This document shows positions 11,351-20,569 of a stretch of DNA of 64,000 nt, one piece after another (positions within the stretch are counted from its first letter, which is position 1; each line of letters starts with the position of its first letter). The position numbers were made by a program, and so were the translations under genes. Source of the DNA: Galerina marginata (taxonomy: Eukaryota > Basidiomycota > Agaricomycetes > Agaricales > Galerinaceae); the NCBI GenBank assembly GCA_023014335.1, contig JAECYW010000009.1, positions 1,240,001 through 1,304,000 of the forward strand, read 5' to 3'. The notes under the pieces are model-generated. The model was not told the DNA's origin, did not search any database, and was given only the letters and a program-made list of their open reading frames with translations.

Positions 11351-11918
11351 ATGATTCTCGCCTCCTCCTGCTCTCACCCCTTCATTGTGAGCTCTACTTC
11401 AATGACGAAACGAAGGAAGGTCGCCCGACATGAAAATGGCTTAGAAAAAGTAGCAAAACTCCCAGTACATGTCCCATTCCTTTTGCTTCCAACGGAACTC
11501 ATTTTCCTCATCCTCGCGTCCTGCTCAAATGCCACGCTCGTGGTACTGGCACAGACATGCAAGATGTTCAACACCATCGCTTTGCAGTTCTTCTTCAAGC
11601 AAAGGCGAGGGAAGTTCAGTTCACTCACAAAGGGAAGACTGAGTTCGGATTGGGCCCCAGTTCAGATGCTAGATGCGACCAGGATAGCGCTCTTCGTGAA
11701 GAAGCTACGCTCCGTAGGTTGGAATTTTCAAGAGGGATGCGAGTGCAAAATCAATAGTCCTCAGGCGGATCCCGCATGTCTGTTTCTTCCATCAGTGACC
11801 CAGAGAAGCACAACTATTGCAAACTTCGCCAGGACCGGCCCCCTCTGGCGAACATTTGACGAAATAGCTAACCTCCGGACGATCTTTTCTCGCATTTCAA
11901 ATGTCGAAGACGTTCACC
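11351..11918 (+). pseudogene. F-box paralogue truncated after ~189 codons
   Basis: Codons 1-189 align with the intact paralogue at 16539: basic leader KRRKVARHE, F-box LLLPTELIFLILASCSNATL, GCECKI, and LWRTFDEIANLRTIFSRI. Homology stops at 'VEDVHL' at about 11918, where a 24-bp inverted repeat begins. The reading frame then runs on into unrelated sequence and stops at 12064. About 450 C-terminal residues of the family are missing and I did not find them downstream of 13910. The F-box itself is complete, so a short 237-aa product is possible but unlikely to be functional. Confidence 0.75.
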
Positions 11919-13910
11919 TTACAGCTCTTTTCAAAGCTTTACCTGGACACTTTAGTGGGAAGGTCTTAATTCATGGTGTTTTGACATGTTTTCTGGAGAC
12001 GGCATTGGCACAGCCTTTGCACTTTGTAAGCACCCCAACCGGAACCCGGTTCCGAGTCCTATAGGACTGGTTATTTTTAGTTCGTCCGCATTCTTTCAAC
12101 GTTGACGCGCACTTGTTAACGTTGTTTTCACCCCCGCCCCATGTACTCGAGTATGGCTGGTTCCTTCCTGACAGGTCGACGTTGCGTAACAGTGCCGATA
12201 GATAAAGGCGAAGACTGATGGTGGGTACGAAACGGTTAGCAGAGGCGCGAATACGAACATACCTTTGTTCTCGAGTCTCGACTCGCCTTCTTCCTCTTTT
12301 TGGCTTGGTTTTACCTGTAGACCGGCGAAGAGGATTGCTGCAGTAGCAAGGTAGGTTAACATTTAATTTATTCTTTTGCTTAGGTTGCAGTACGCGTGAT
12401 GGGCTGGTCACTGTCAACCGAGAAATCATAGAACAAGCAGGCGACTTACGACACCAAAACCATATCTGCAGCGCAGACACGGTCACCAGGTGTTTTGGTC
12501 TCTGCGAGGATCTTCTTTCCGACAAGCCCTCGCCGCCGCAACGTCCAACGTTTCCGCTTGAGAGTTTGTCTACGTTCACGACTAAGTTCCTGCTTTATCT
12601 TCCGTCAGGGTACCTTGGCTCTCTCACCCCCCAACAAATTCTGACATGTCGTATCGTCCCGTGTTTGCGACAAGTACAGTCTCCTTATGTTATGTTTGTT
12701 GTATCGACTTCTGAGTTCCTCCTGCTACGAGTACGTAGGTGGCACATAGGGCTTGCCTGGGGCGCTCCGCTCGCCCCAGGAGGCAAAGATAGCACCCAAA
12801 CTCAGACTTGGGTTAAAAAAATTCTGGTGATATGTTGCCTGAGGTTCTTCATATAAGTGGGTAAAATTAATTGGAAATTAAACCTCCTCAGTGATTGTGG
12901 ATTAATGTGGCTGAGCAATTTTTCTAAGCGAACCTTTTCTTCTGAAGTACTCAAGTTCTTATTATTCTAAGTGTCCAGGCACTGCCCGCAGGGCCATTGA
13001 AAAGGAATACGGAATCGCGAAAAAAAATAAATCGCAGGTTGGTTTTGTTTGCCTTAAGCCTTGAGATCACGTGGTTAGCGGCATCACGGCATTCCTGCCT
13101 TCCCTCACCACTCATCATCGTCGTATTGTGTTCTCAAGTCGCCTCCCGTTGCCTCAGTCTCCTAATAAATATTTTCCTTGTCATTTCCTACTGTATGCTG
13201 CTTATTTACACTTCTCAGTCCCCGAGAACCTCAACTTCTATAACAATCGGTTACTTCAGTCTTGAGAATAGCTCCAAACAGCCGCCACTCATGTCGCTTC
13301 TCAACCTCAGCAACATGCCTAGCTACGTATACGGTGAGATAGGGTACGTTTTTGCTATTCTAAGAGTGTTTTGCCTAGCCTTCACCAGATCAGACACGCG
13401 CGTCGCAACTGCAGTTCCACCTGCATGGCCTGCGCCCAACCTGCCCCCAACGCGGCGACGCTGGCCTGTCCTGCACCCTCGCTTGCCCTGCGCCTAGTCC
13501 TCATTCAAGCACCTCAGAAACGGCGCTACTGCCTTGTCGCACCGCGCTCTGCTGCGCAGCTCAAACTCACCTTGACCATCTCCAGCAGTGCCGCATTGCG
13601 TTGTAGTAACTCGATGAACATTCTTGCAACGTTGATGGCTTCAAGTGGCCCTTGCAGTCGAAGTGGGGTGCATCAAGAGTCTGACTTAGTCTCATATGTA
13701 TATTTACTGAAACCCAGTTTTTCGTATTCAAATTGCCAGCCTCATGCTTGGGCGACACCGAGTTCGCGTTCCAGAGCTTCGCAGGCAAGATTTGTGCCGA
13801 AGTTTGCCGGATGCCGGCTTTGTTCCGATGACTTATGTCATGACATCACACAGCCACATGACGCAAAAAAAAAAAATCGCGATTCCGTAAAGCTTTGAAA
13901 AGAGCTGTAA
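11919..13910. mobile_element. ~2-kb segment bounded by a perfect 24-bp inverted repeat; insertion or rearrangement
   Basis: TTACAGCTCTTTTCAAAGCT plus TTAC at 11919-11942 is exactly reverse-complemented at 13887-13910. The left copy begins where the F-box homology ends. The segment holds no recognisable transposase. It includes a GC hairpin (CCTGGGGCGCTCCGCTCGCCCCAGG near 12757) and a weak multi-exon frame near 13291-13610. A second inner pair (CGGAATCGCG near 13010 and CGCGATTCCG near 13877) is also inverted. The flanks show no clear target duplication, so this may be an inversion breakpoint rather than a simple insertion. Confidence 0.5.
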
Positions 13911-14313
13911 ATTACTTCTCTCCTGAACCTCCTTTTCCACCGGCGGCTTCTGAAATGCCTGCAGCAGCAGATGACCACCCTGAAAACGATATGTACCAAT
14001 CCCCTCAACCTGAAGCTTCGTCGTAGGCCACTCCTATCAAGGCCGCCACCGCTTCTTCGAGCTTAGCATCTGACATACATAAGTAGTAGCGGCCAAACTA
14101 GAGAGCGAAAATACACCAAGTCAGCTATGTACGTCGGGACTGCATGCCTCAGTTTTAATCGGCCACAGATACCATCTTAATAGTGCACGAAAGCCGTCGG
14201 TTAACTGGCCGCGGAAAATCCCAGAACTCTATATCCGTGTCCGAATCCTCATCCTCGTCACTGCTAGGCAGATAATTTAATCTGCAGCCATCACCGAGGG
14301 TGAAAACAATGGC
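13911..14313. other. Short open region and kinase 3' flank
   Basis: Immediately after the right inverted repeat a frame stays open for about 40 codons (NYFSPEPPFPPAASEM...) before a stop near 14024. It is too short and isolated to call a gene. The rest is the 3' flank of the kinase gene. Confidence 0.35.
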
Positions 14314-16207
14314 TCACCCAGATTCCCCATTTTCCAAGGTCCTCACTTCCTCTGTGCTTATCATTTCGGGAATCCACCCGTTGATACCGCTGAAGTCAGA
14401 CGCTGTCCCACCTGCAAGATCGGCTGCGCTACACGGTCGCATGTCCATGACGTAGGTATACCCAGGCCATATCCCAGGTAACCGCTGTCGGATTGTGCGT
14501 GTAACATCGTCGTCAGAGTCGTATACAAGTGAGTACGGAACCGGAACTTTTGTCAGGGCAGTTTCGAGCCTTACGAGGATGCCTTCTGGGACAGACAACT
14601 GGGAAGTAGTTGCCTACAATGCGTTTAGAGAGCCATCTTGGTTGCTATTTGAATGAATAGTCTTACCAGATTGTATTCGATCTTGAACCTGCCCAACAAG
14701 GTGGTTTGATACACGTATATATCGTCGCAGGGTACTGTGATCTGGGAGGCAGATTCAACAAGGGTTTCCAACTGTTGGAAACATTTTCGGCGGCGGGTAG
14801 AAATTCCCTCAAGGCCGCTGCGCCTGGTAAGAGAGTACACTTTCACATTGAAGTACGTAGGATCATCTTCCTCCGAGGTAGCGCTGAGAACTACCGCGGG
14901 GCGGTAGGGAGGCTGCGAATCGACCCCTGGAGGAACTTGATGCGGAAAGAAACTTGGGTCAACTAAACGTGGGGGGGGCTCATAGTCGAGGCTCTTTTCT
15001 GGATTAATTTTTAAAAGAATGACATCACCTCGCTTGATGCAAGGCGGAGGCGCTTGTTTCGGTGACGGAATTGAACGACTCGGTACCTCGGACGCTGTAT
15101 AGCTCACATCCAGGAGGGAGTATATGAATAATGCGATGTAGCACTCACCTACCCAACCTGGCTCCTCCCATTCGAATTTGGAATCCGCATCCCATCCCTC
15201 CGCGATGGCGAGGGAGGTCAGCTTATCACGCAAAAAATGATAGTCAGGTTCTTCTTCGATGCCAAGATCTAAGCAATAGCTGGAAAAAGCTTTCAGTTCG
15301 TCTGGGAGGTCCTGACAGAGTCGTGTCACAGTCCATGACCGTTTCTTTTCGAGAATCCGTCGTGCGATGTGGTCCCGCGTTCCCCTTCGAATATCGCCCC
15401 ATGGCAAACAACCACGAGCAAATAGAAGAATTGTATAGGTCAAGGCTTGAAGGTCGTCACGACGGGTCTGAGCTAAATGCGGTTCAGCTGGTATACAGGG
15501 ACAGAATAGAAGAAAACTTGAAGACACACCTCCCCCGAGATGAGCGCCTATCGAGGCGAAAGGTAGAGTCCCAATGACACCCTTTACTCCTTCAACAGTT
15601 GAAGAGGGTGTCGGATTTCTCCAGCGCCGTGCGAGCCCAAAATCAATCGGATGTACAATTTGGGATTTAATTCCCTGTCCGAGAAGAAAGTTTTCCGGTT
15701 TGATGTCACGATGAATAAACCCTCGAGAGTGCATGTACTCTATGGCACTGAGCTGCACCCGATCGTCTCAGTAATTCTTAAAGCAACGAGGAAACAATGA
15801 ACTTCACCATTCCGAGCCCCAGACGTACGGTTGTCCTCAGACTGAATCGGTTCGCACACTGGCGGAAACGGTCACCTAAACTCGGCCCAAGGAGTTCCAT
15901 GACCATGACATGAAACTCGTCCTGACGACCGTAAGCTATTATGTCGGGGATACAGTCGTGACCGGCTAGAATTTTGTAGATGTGGTATTCGTGCTCCAAA
16001 ATTGGCCGGGTGACTTTTTCGGACGAGAGCTCCTTTTTTATGGCTACCGGTTCGTCGTTGGGACCGGCACCCTCATCTACGATACCTGAGTATTCGATAT
16101 CAGGATCAAGATAATTTTCTGTGCTGAAGTTGAATGTACACACCAAATCCACCCACTGCTATCCGCTTCACAACACGAAAGGACTTAAGTGACGGCCCGT
16201 CGCTCAT
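14314..16207 (-). CDS. Casein kinase 1-like protein kinase with long C-terminal extension, 538 aa, 6 exons
   Basis: Exons 16144-16207, 15808-16085, 15530-15752, 15149-15472, 14667-15094 and 14314-14613; introns 52-58 bp, all in phase. Kinase features: a Gly loop (RIAVGGFG, first Gly replaced), VAIKKE with Lys38, HRDIKPENF at ~128-136, IDFGLARRW at ~150, and the CK1-specific block GTLPFASIGAHLGG...TRRDDLQAL. Those features place it in the CK1 group (Ser/Thr kinases). Residues ~290-538 form an extension I do not recognise, containing KRGDVILLKINPEKSLDYEPPPR and YRPAVVLSATSEEDDPTYFNVKV. The first exon (21 codons) restores the Gly loop that a later ATG would lose. Confidence 0.85.
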
Positions 16208-16254
16208 ATTAGGGATATGGGTGTCGATGTTGCAGGATAGAAGGCAGCCGAGAC

Positions 16255-16500
16255 GACTGCTTCAGCGCACAGCGTAGTAGAGGAGAGAGCAAGTCAGACA
16301 TATTGGGAGACGGAGGAGAGCAACGACTCCCGATCCTACCATCGGCGGGGTTTCAATTTCGCTGACTCTTGGCACTACGCAGCGAGGACAAGATTGTTTC
16401 GGACAAGCTGGGGCAAATGAAATAAAATATATTACGGTGAAGAGTCTCCTGAGAAGCAGAAAAAAGAGAGAGTAAACGAACAAGATAAGGAAGACAACGC
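16255..16500. repeat. Diverged copy of the USP gene's 5' end and promoter
   Basis: This stretch aligns with 10343-10590. Shared words include GCGCACAGCGTAGTAGAGG/GCGCACTGCGTAGGGGAGG, ATCGGCGGGGTTTCAAT, and CAAATGAAATAAAATAT(AT)TACGGTGAA. It lies just upstream of the F-box gene at 16539, as the full USP gene lies upstream of the truncated F-box at 11351. The USP coding part is only a short, decayed remnant. Confidence 0.7.
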
Positions 16501-16538
16501 GGAATTCCAATTTCCCACAACCTTGGTGATTTCAGTGG

Positions 16539-18506
16539 ATGCTCGGATTCTCACCCCATACTCTCACTTCACCCTTAGCTTTACTGCAAATGAAGAAGCG
16601 AAGGATCCTCGCCCGACGTAAAGATGGTGTAGAAAACGTAACAAAACAACTAGTACATGTCTCATGGGTCCTCTTGCTTCCTCCGGAGCTCATCCTCCTC
16701 ATCCTCGCGTCCTGCTCAAACGCTATGCTCGTGGCATTAGCACAGACATGCAAGAAGTTAAACACCATCGCTTTGCACGTCTTCTTCGAGCGAGAGAGGC
16801 GAGGGAAGTTCCGTACACCGATAGAGGGTTCGCTGACATCAAGTTGGACCCCAGTTGAGATGCTGGATGCTACCAGAATAGCGCTCTTCGTGAAAGGGCT
16901 ATACTCCTTGAATTGGTCCTTTGAGGCGGGATGTGAATGCAAAATCTTTGATGCTCAGACAGATCCCGCGTGTCTGTTTCTACCTTCAGAGAGCCAGACA
17001 AGCACGAACATCGCAAATACAGTCGGTAGAACTGGCCCTCTCTGGCGAACATTCGACGAAATAGCCAACCTCAGGGCGATCGTTTCTCGCATTCAAGGAG
17101 TCGAATCCGTTAACCTCGACTTCTCGGGGGTGGATAGATGGTTGAATTCAACCCTCCCTGAGGCACATCCAGAGGTTTGGAGCTCGGCCGTGGACCCGGA
17201 TTTGTGGATGGTGTTGGTCGACCTTTTGGACAAAATTGTGGATGGTGGGTGCCGTAAATTGGCCGTTAGAAGTGGCGAGGAGTTACTAAGGCTGCTTCCT
17301 GGCAATGATTCAAGGGATCCGGCTCTAACTATAACTTCGAAATGGAAATACCTCCAGTTGGAGACCTTGAGGATCCATTCTGACATACTCCTACAGCCCC
17401 CGTTTTCCAATTGGATTTTGTCTCTTCTTACCTCCTCAGCCTGTGCGAGCAGCCTAACCCATCTCTCGATCCAACCCGAAGCGACGTCTCTACCCTCTTC
17501 ACTCCTCGTTTCTCTCAACCTTCACAACTTGGCTAGGTTCGAGTTCCATGCCAAGCTTACGATCACCCCCGGTAATCAAAGAAGTACATTTGCAACATTT
17601 GAGGACATGTCTGCATTTTTGGAAACGCACAGTGATTCGTTGACATTCGTTTCTTTGGATGGCGCCCCTCTCCCAACACTGACGAACACTACCACTGTTT
17701 CGTCTTTTGATTTCAGCAAGCCTGTCTTTCCCCAACTGGAGAGCTTCACCGCTCATCCCACGTACGTTGCGTGGGTTTTTGAATTTGCAGTCCGTTCGCA
17801 GAGCAAAATGACTTTGGGGAGTCTGACAACAATCAAGATAAAATCGGATGACTGTCCATCTATAAACCCCTCTCAAGGGCAACATTTCGACTATGCGTTG
17901 TTTAACAAGGCCTTTGAAGCACTGGTTGCTTGGCAAAATTGCTTTAGAAATGGGGAGAAGGCATACGAGACTCGCTCTAGAACCAAGAAAAAGAAGTTCA
18001 CACCTACAGCGATTGACCTCAATCTCAAGTTTGACTGCCCGCATGGCGTAGACAAGTGGTTCGCCAGTCATCTTCCTCCTGCTCAAGCGCGAGCTCCGAA
18101 TTTCGGCCGGAACTCCTACTCACTTGCACCTTCCATCCTCACTCAGCTTACCTGTATCAGAACTCTCATCATATCCGACCTCTTTTCTAATAGCCTCTCA
18201 GAGGAAACAGCCAATTTATTCCCCGACTGGCTGGCTCTTATCTCAAATGCCAGTAATTCGTCGGGACCAAGCCAACGTGGTGGGAAGCATCCAGAAATGG
18301 TATCTGGCACACCTTCCGGATTACAAAAGTTCGAATTCTTAGATTTTGAAGGTGATAAGGACCAGTTTATCAATCGGGTCGCAGAGAAGTGTATCGGTCT
18401 AAAATGGGTCCAGGTGGGCCTTCTACGGAACAACACAACAGTCAATTTGGATGAGTTCAGAGCTAGGGCTAGTATGGAGAATGCCAATAACCCGAACGCA
18501 GTGTAA
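16539..18506 (+). CDS. F-box and leucine-rich protein, intact, 655 aa
   Basis: Single exon. A basic leader KKRRILARRKD precedes an F-box at ~45-88 (LLLPPELILLILASCSNAML, LAQTCKKLNTIALH). The shared family blocks follow: GCECKI, LWRTFDEIANLRAIVSRI, LLTSSACASSLTHLSI, and the C-terminal GDKDQFINRVAEKCIGLKWV. It resembles the gene at 2153-4063 over its whole length and is probably an SCF substrate adaptor with unknown target. The upstream region carries the USP-promoter copy, which suggests it arose by duplication of a divergent F-box/USP pair. Confidence 0.85.
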   Translation: MLGFSPHTLTSPLALLQMKKRRILARRKDGVENVTKQLVHVSWVLLLPPELILLILASCSNAMLVALAQTCKKLNTIALHVFFERERRGKFRTPIEGSLTSSWTPVEMLDATRIALFVKGLYSLNWSFEAGCECKIFDAQTDPACLFLPSESQTSTNIANTVGRTGPLWRTFDEIANLRAIVSRIQGVESVNLDFSGVDRWLNSTLPEAHPEVWSSAVDPDLWMVLVDLLDKIVDGGCRKLAVRSGEELLRLLPGNDSRDPALTITSKWKYLQLETLRIHSDILLQPPFSNWILSLLTSSACASSLTHLSIQPEATSLPSSLLVSLNLHNLARFEFHAKLTITPGNQRSTFATFEDMSAFLETHSDSLTFVSLDGAPLPTLTNTTTVSSFDFSKPVFPQLESFTAHPTYVAWVFEFAVRSQSKMTLGSLTTIKIKSDDCPSINPSQGQHFDYALFNKAFEALVAWQNCFRNGEKAYETRSRTKKKKFTPTAIDLNLKFDCPHGVDKWFASHLPPAQARAPNFGRNSYSLAPSILTQLTCIRTLIISDLFSNSLSEETANLFPDWLALISNASNSSGPSQRGGKHPEMVSGTPSGLQKFEFLDFEGDKDQFINRVAEKCIGLKWVQVGLLRNNTTVNLDEFRARASMENANNPNAV

Positions 18507-18644
18507 TTTTTTCGCCTATACAGTATTGATATTGTCCTGTGTATTGCACACTGTTTTTTAGTCGCTATTCGGCAACAGCAAGGTGCGAACCCAAATATGT
18601 AAAAGCATGTCAAGTTGCCTTCCTACTGGCAGGTGTAAGTACCC

Positions 18645-20165
18645 GTTGACCAAATATCCTGACTTGCGCTGCTTGTCTTGCTCTCATCTGTGACGGTGTT
18701 ACCTAGCTGAGCACTGCGAAGCGACGATACGGAAGACAAGATCGTCTCGGAAACGTTGGAGCGAAACGAAATCAAATGTACCACATAACATGAATATACA
18801 GAACAGTCACTGCCAGCGTAGCGCTAAACACCGGCGTCGAAGACAGGTACTTTTGCAATCTGATTCGCAATTGACAACCTCCACTTAAAGAGCCTCGCCC
18901 GGCAATAAGAACAGTCTTCAAGCACTTTCTCCTCTCTCCCAACGATGTCGCTGAATTTTTGCACGTTTCTAACATCCGCACGAACTTCGAGAATCACCTT
19001 TCGATGGAAATCGCCCCATTTGTCGCATTCCTCAAATCCGCCACGATGAAGGTTCGTGATAGGCGGAATTTCGTAGATGAATTTTAGAATATCCAACCAA
19101 TGCTCGCGATATTGGACCTAAATTGGAGAGGGATTGAGCTGCAATATAACGTTTATCTGTTATCTAAAATCCTTACCCATCTTAGAATGATATCCGGGCG
19201 ATCCTTCAACGTCTTAGTCACGGAACTCAGGGAGATGGGCAGTGTAAGTGGTGCAGCCGCTTTGCTTAATTCGGGGTATCCGTGCTTGACAGCGTATGCA
19301 AGAACCTCCAACGGATGATTAGGTATAGCTTCCCTAGGAAAACGTCAGTACAGCCAAAATATAAGGCTGAGCACGAACTGCATGCGAATCTTGCAAACTT
19401 CCATCGCAGAAAACACCATGTACTTCTCCACCGCCTCCGACAATGGGGCCAACACCTCGAATTCAATCTTGCTCGAGTCGGGTTGGCGCTCGTTGTGCAT
19501 GTATTGCAACAGCAAACTTAAAACGGACGATTTTTCCTGCATACGAACGGCTTCCTCGCCGATGTCAGTTGACGCAGCAATCGGGAACCCACCGCTGTAG
19601 GTCTCCAAATTCACGGTGTGGGTCCCGTAGCGGACGCCATCGCAGGATTCTAGCACGATGTCAATCGGGAGCTGGCAGTTGATTACTAGTTATAGACGAA
19701 CCCACGTTAACCCGTAGCTCGCTGCGCTCTCGATAGTGGAGGACTTACCGCAACAAGGTCGAATTTCGGCAGAGCCATTATCCTCTGGGATATCACCAAA
19801 GATACTGGAAGCCATAGTCGTGGAATGATTTGTATCGATTGTGGGAGTCAGATCAGATAAGAATATCAACGTGGGTAAGGTGAGCGCACATTATTAGAAC
19901 AACGGTTAAGGTTAAAGTTACAATAGTTTGTCAATGTTTACATACTGTTGCTCTCAAATCCTTTTCCCAACCTTTTCCTTCTGCGGCTGTAATAGAAGCG
20001 ATGTACTTTTTAAAATCAGCTACTGGAATTTTCACCTTTCCGAGCAGGAGCTCAGAGCAATCACGGGCGCTTATCCTATTTTAGGAACGAGTCATGTTAT
20101 GACAGCTCCGACTGCCGACAAACTGCCGACATCCGCGTTTGAAGCGACGAACGGACAAAAAACCA
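18645..20165. repeat. Segmental duplication, copy 1 (BTB gene and flanks)
   Basis: About 1.5 kb, highly similar by eye to 24988-26515 from CCCGTTGACCAA on the left to AGGAACGAGTCATGTTATGACAG on the right. It includes the whole BTB gene, its introns, and both flanks. Confidence 0.85.
18824..19778 (-). CDS. BTB/POZ domain protein, 257 aa, 4 exons, intact
   Basis: Exons 19749-19778, 19379-19671, 19177-19333 and 18824-19117, all phases matching. The start MALPKFDLVA was chosen because only this ATG keeps frame into exon 2; an ATG 28 bp upstream leads to a stop. The BTB fold shows as LPIDIVLESCDGVRYGTHTVNLE, then SSVLSLLLQYMHNERQPD, LAPLSEAVEKYMVFSAMEV and EVLAYAVKHGYPEL. The C-terminus has a conserved GGFEECDKWGDFHRKV and a CSYCRARLFKWRLSIANQI motif with paired Cys. 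This architecture is common among uncharacterised Agaricomycete BTB proteins; a Cullin-3 adaptor role is possible but not shown. Confidence 0.85.
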
Positions 20166-20172
20166 GGTGCGA

Positions 20173-20345
20173 AAACGAAGCATCCCATTCGAACTCCTGA
20201 GATTGTCTTTCACCTCCTTCACGTTTTCATCTTGCTCAAATGACACCCTCATCCTAGCCACGCTGTCTCAAACTTGTTCACATTGGACATTGGCCGTCAC
20301 CGTCGTTCGGGACGCGTTCTTGAGTCACTTTCGTCGCGTGTTATG
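20173..20345 (+). pseudogene. F-box gene fragment
   Basis: A short frame encodes IPFELLRLSFTSFTFSSCSN followed by DTLILATLSQTCSHWTLAVT, recalling the F-box core of the paralogues (LPxELLxLI, ATLSQTC). It lies just beyond the right edge of BTB segment copy 1 and has no family C-terminus downstream. It is probably a remnant. Confidence 0.4.
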
Positions 20346-20569
20346 GAATACTACTACTGATCCTAAATTACTAATCCGAATAAGTTATTTCCAGGTTCCA
20401 AAAGTTCAACTTCACATAATGCAGGTCGAAAATGATTCGAAAAATCCGGCTTTCAAACGCAAATAACAATGCAAAATTTCAAGTTTGTTGAATAGCTTAT
20501 TGTCTGCCTGCGCGAGTACTCGAGGGATAGTCAGTCGGTGACTAGGGAAGTATTTACGGAAGGCGGTAC

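Noticed and set aside
12997..13497. 166-aa frame with hydrophobic start, plus strand
   Set aside because: No family features, and a competing two-exon reading from 13291. It lies in a repeat-bounded segment. Not supported as a gene.
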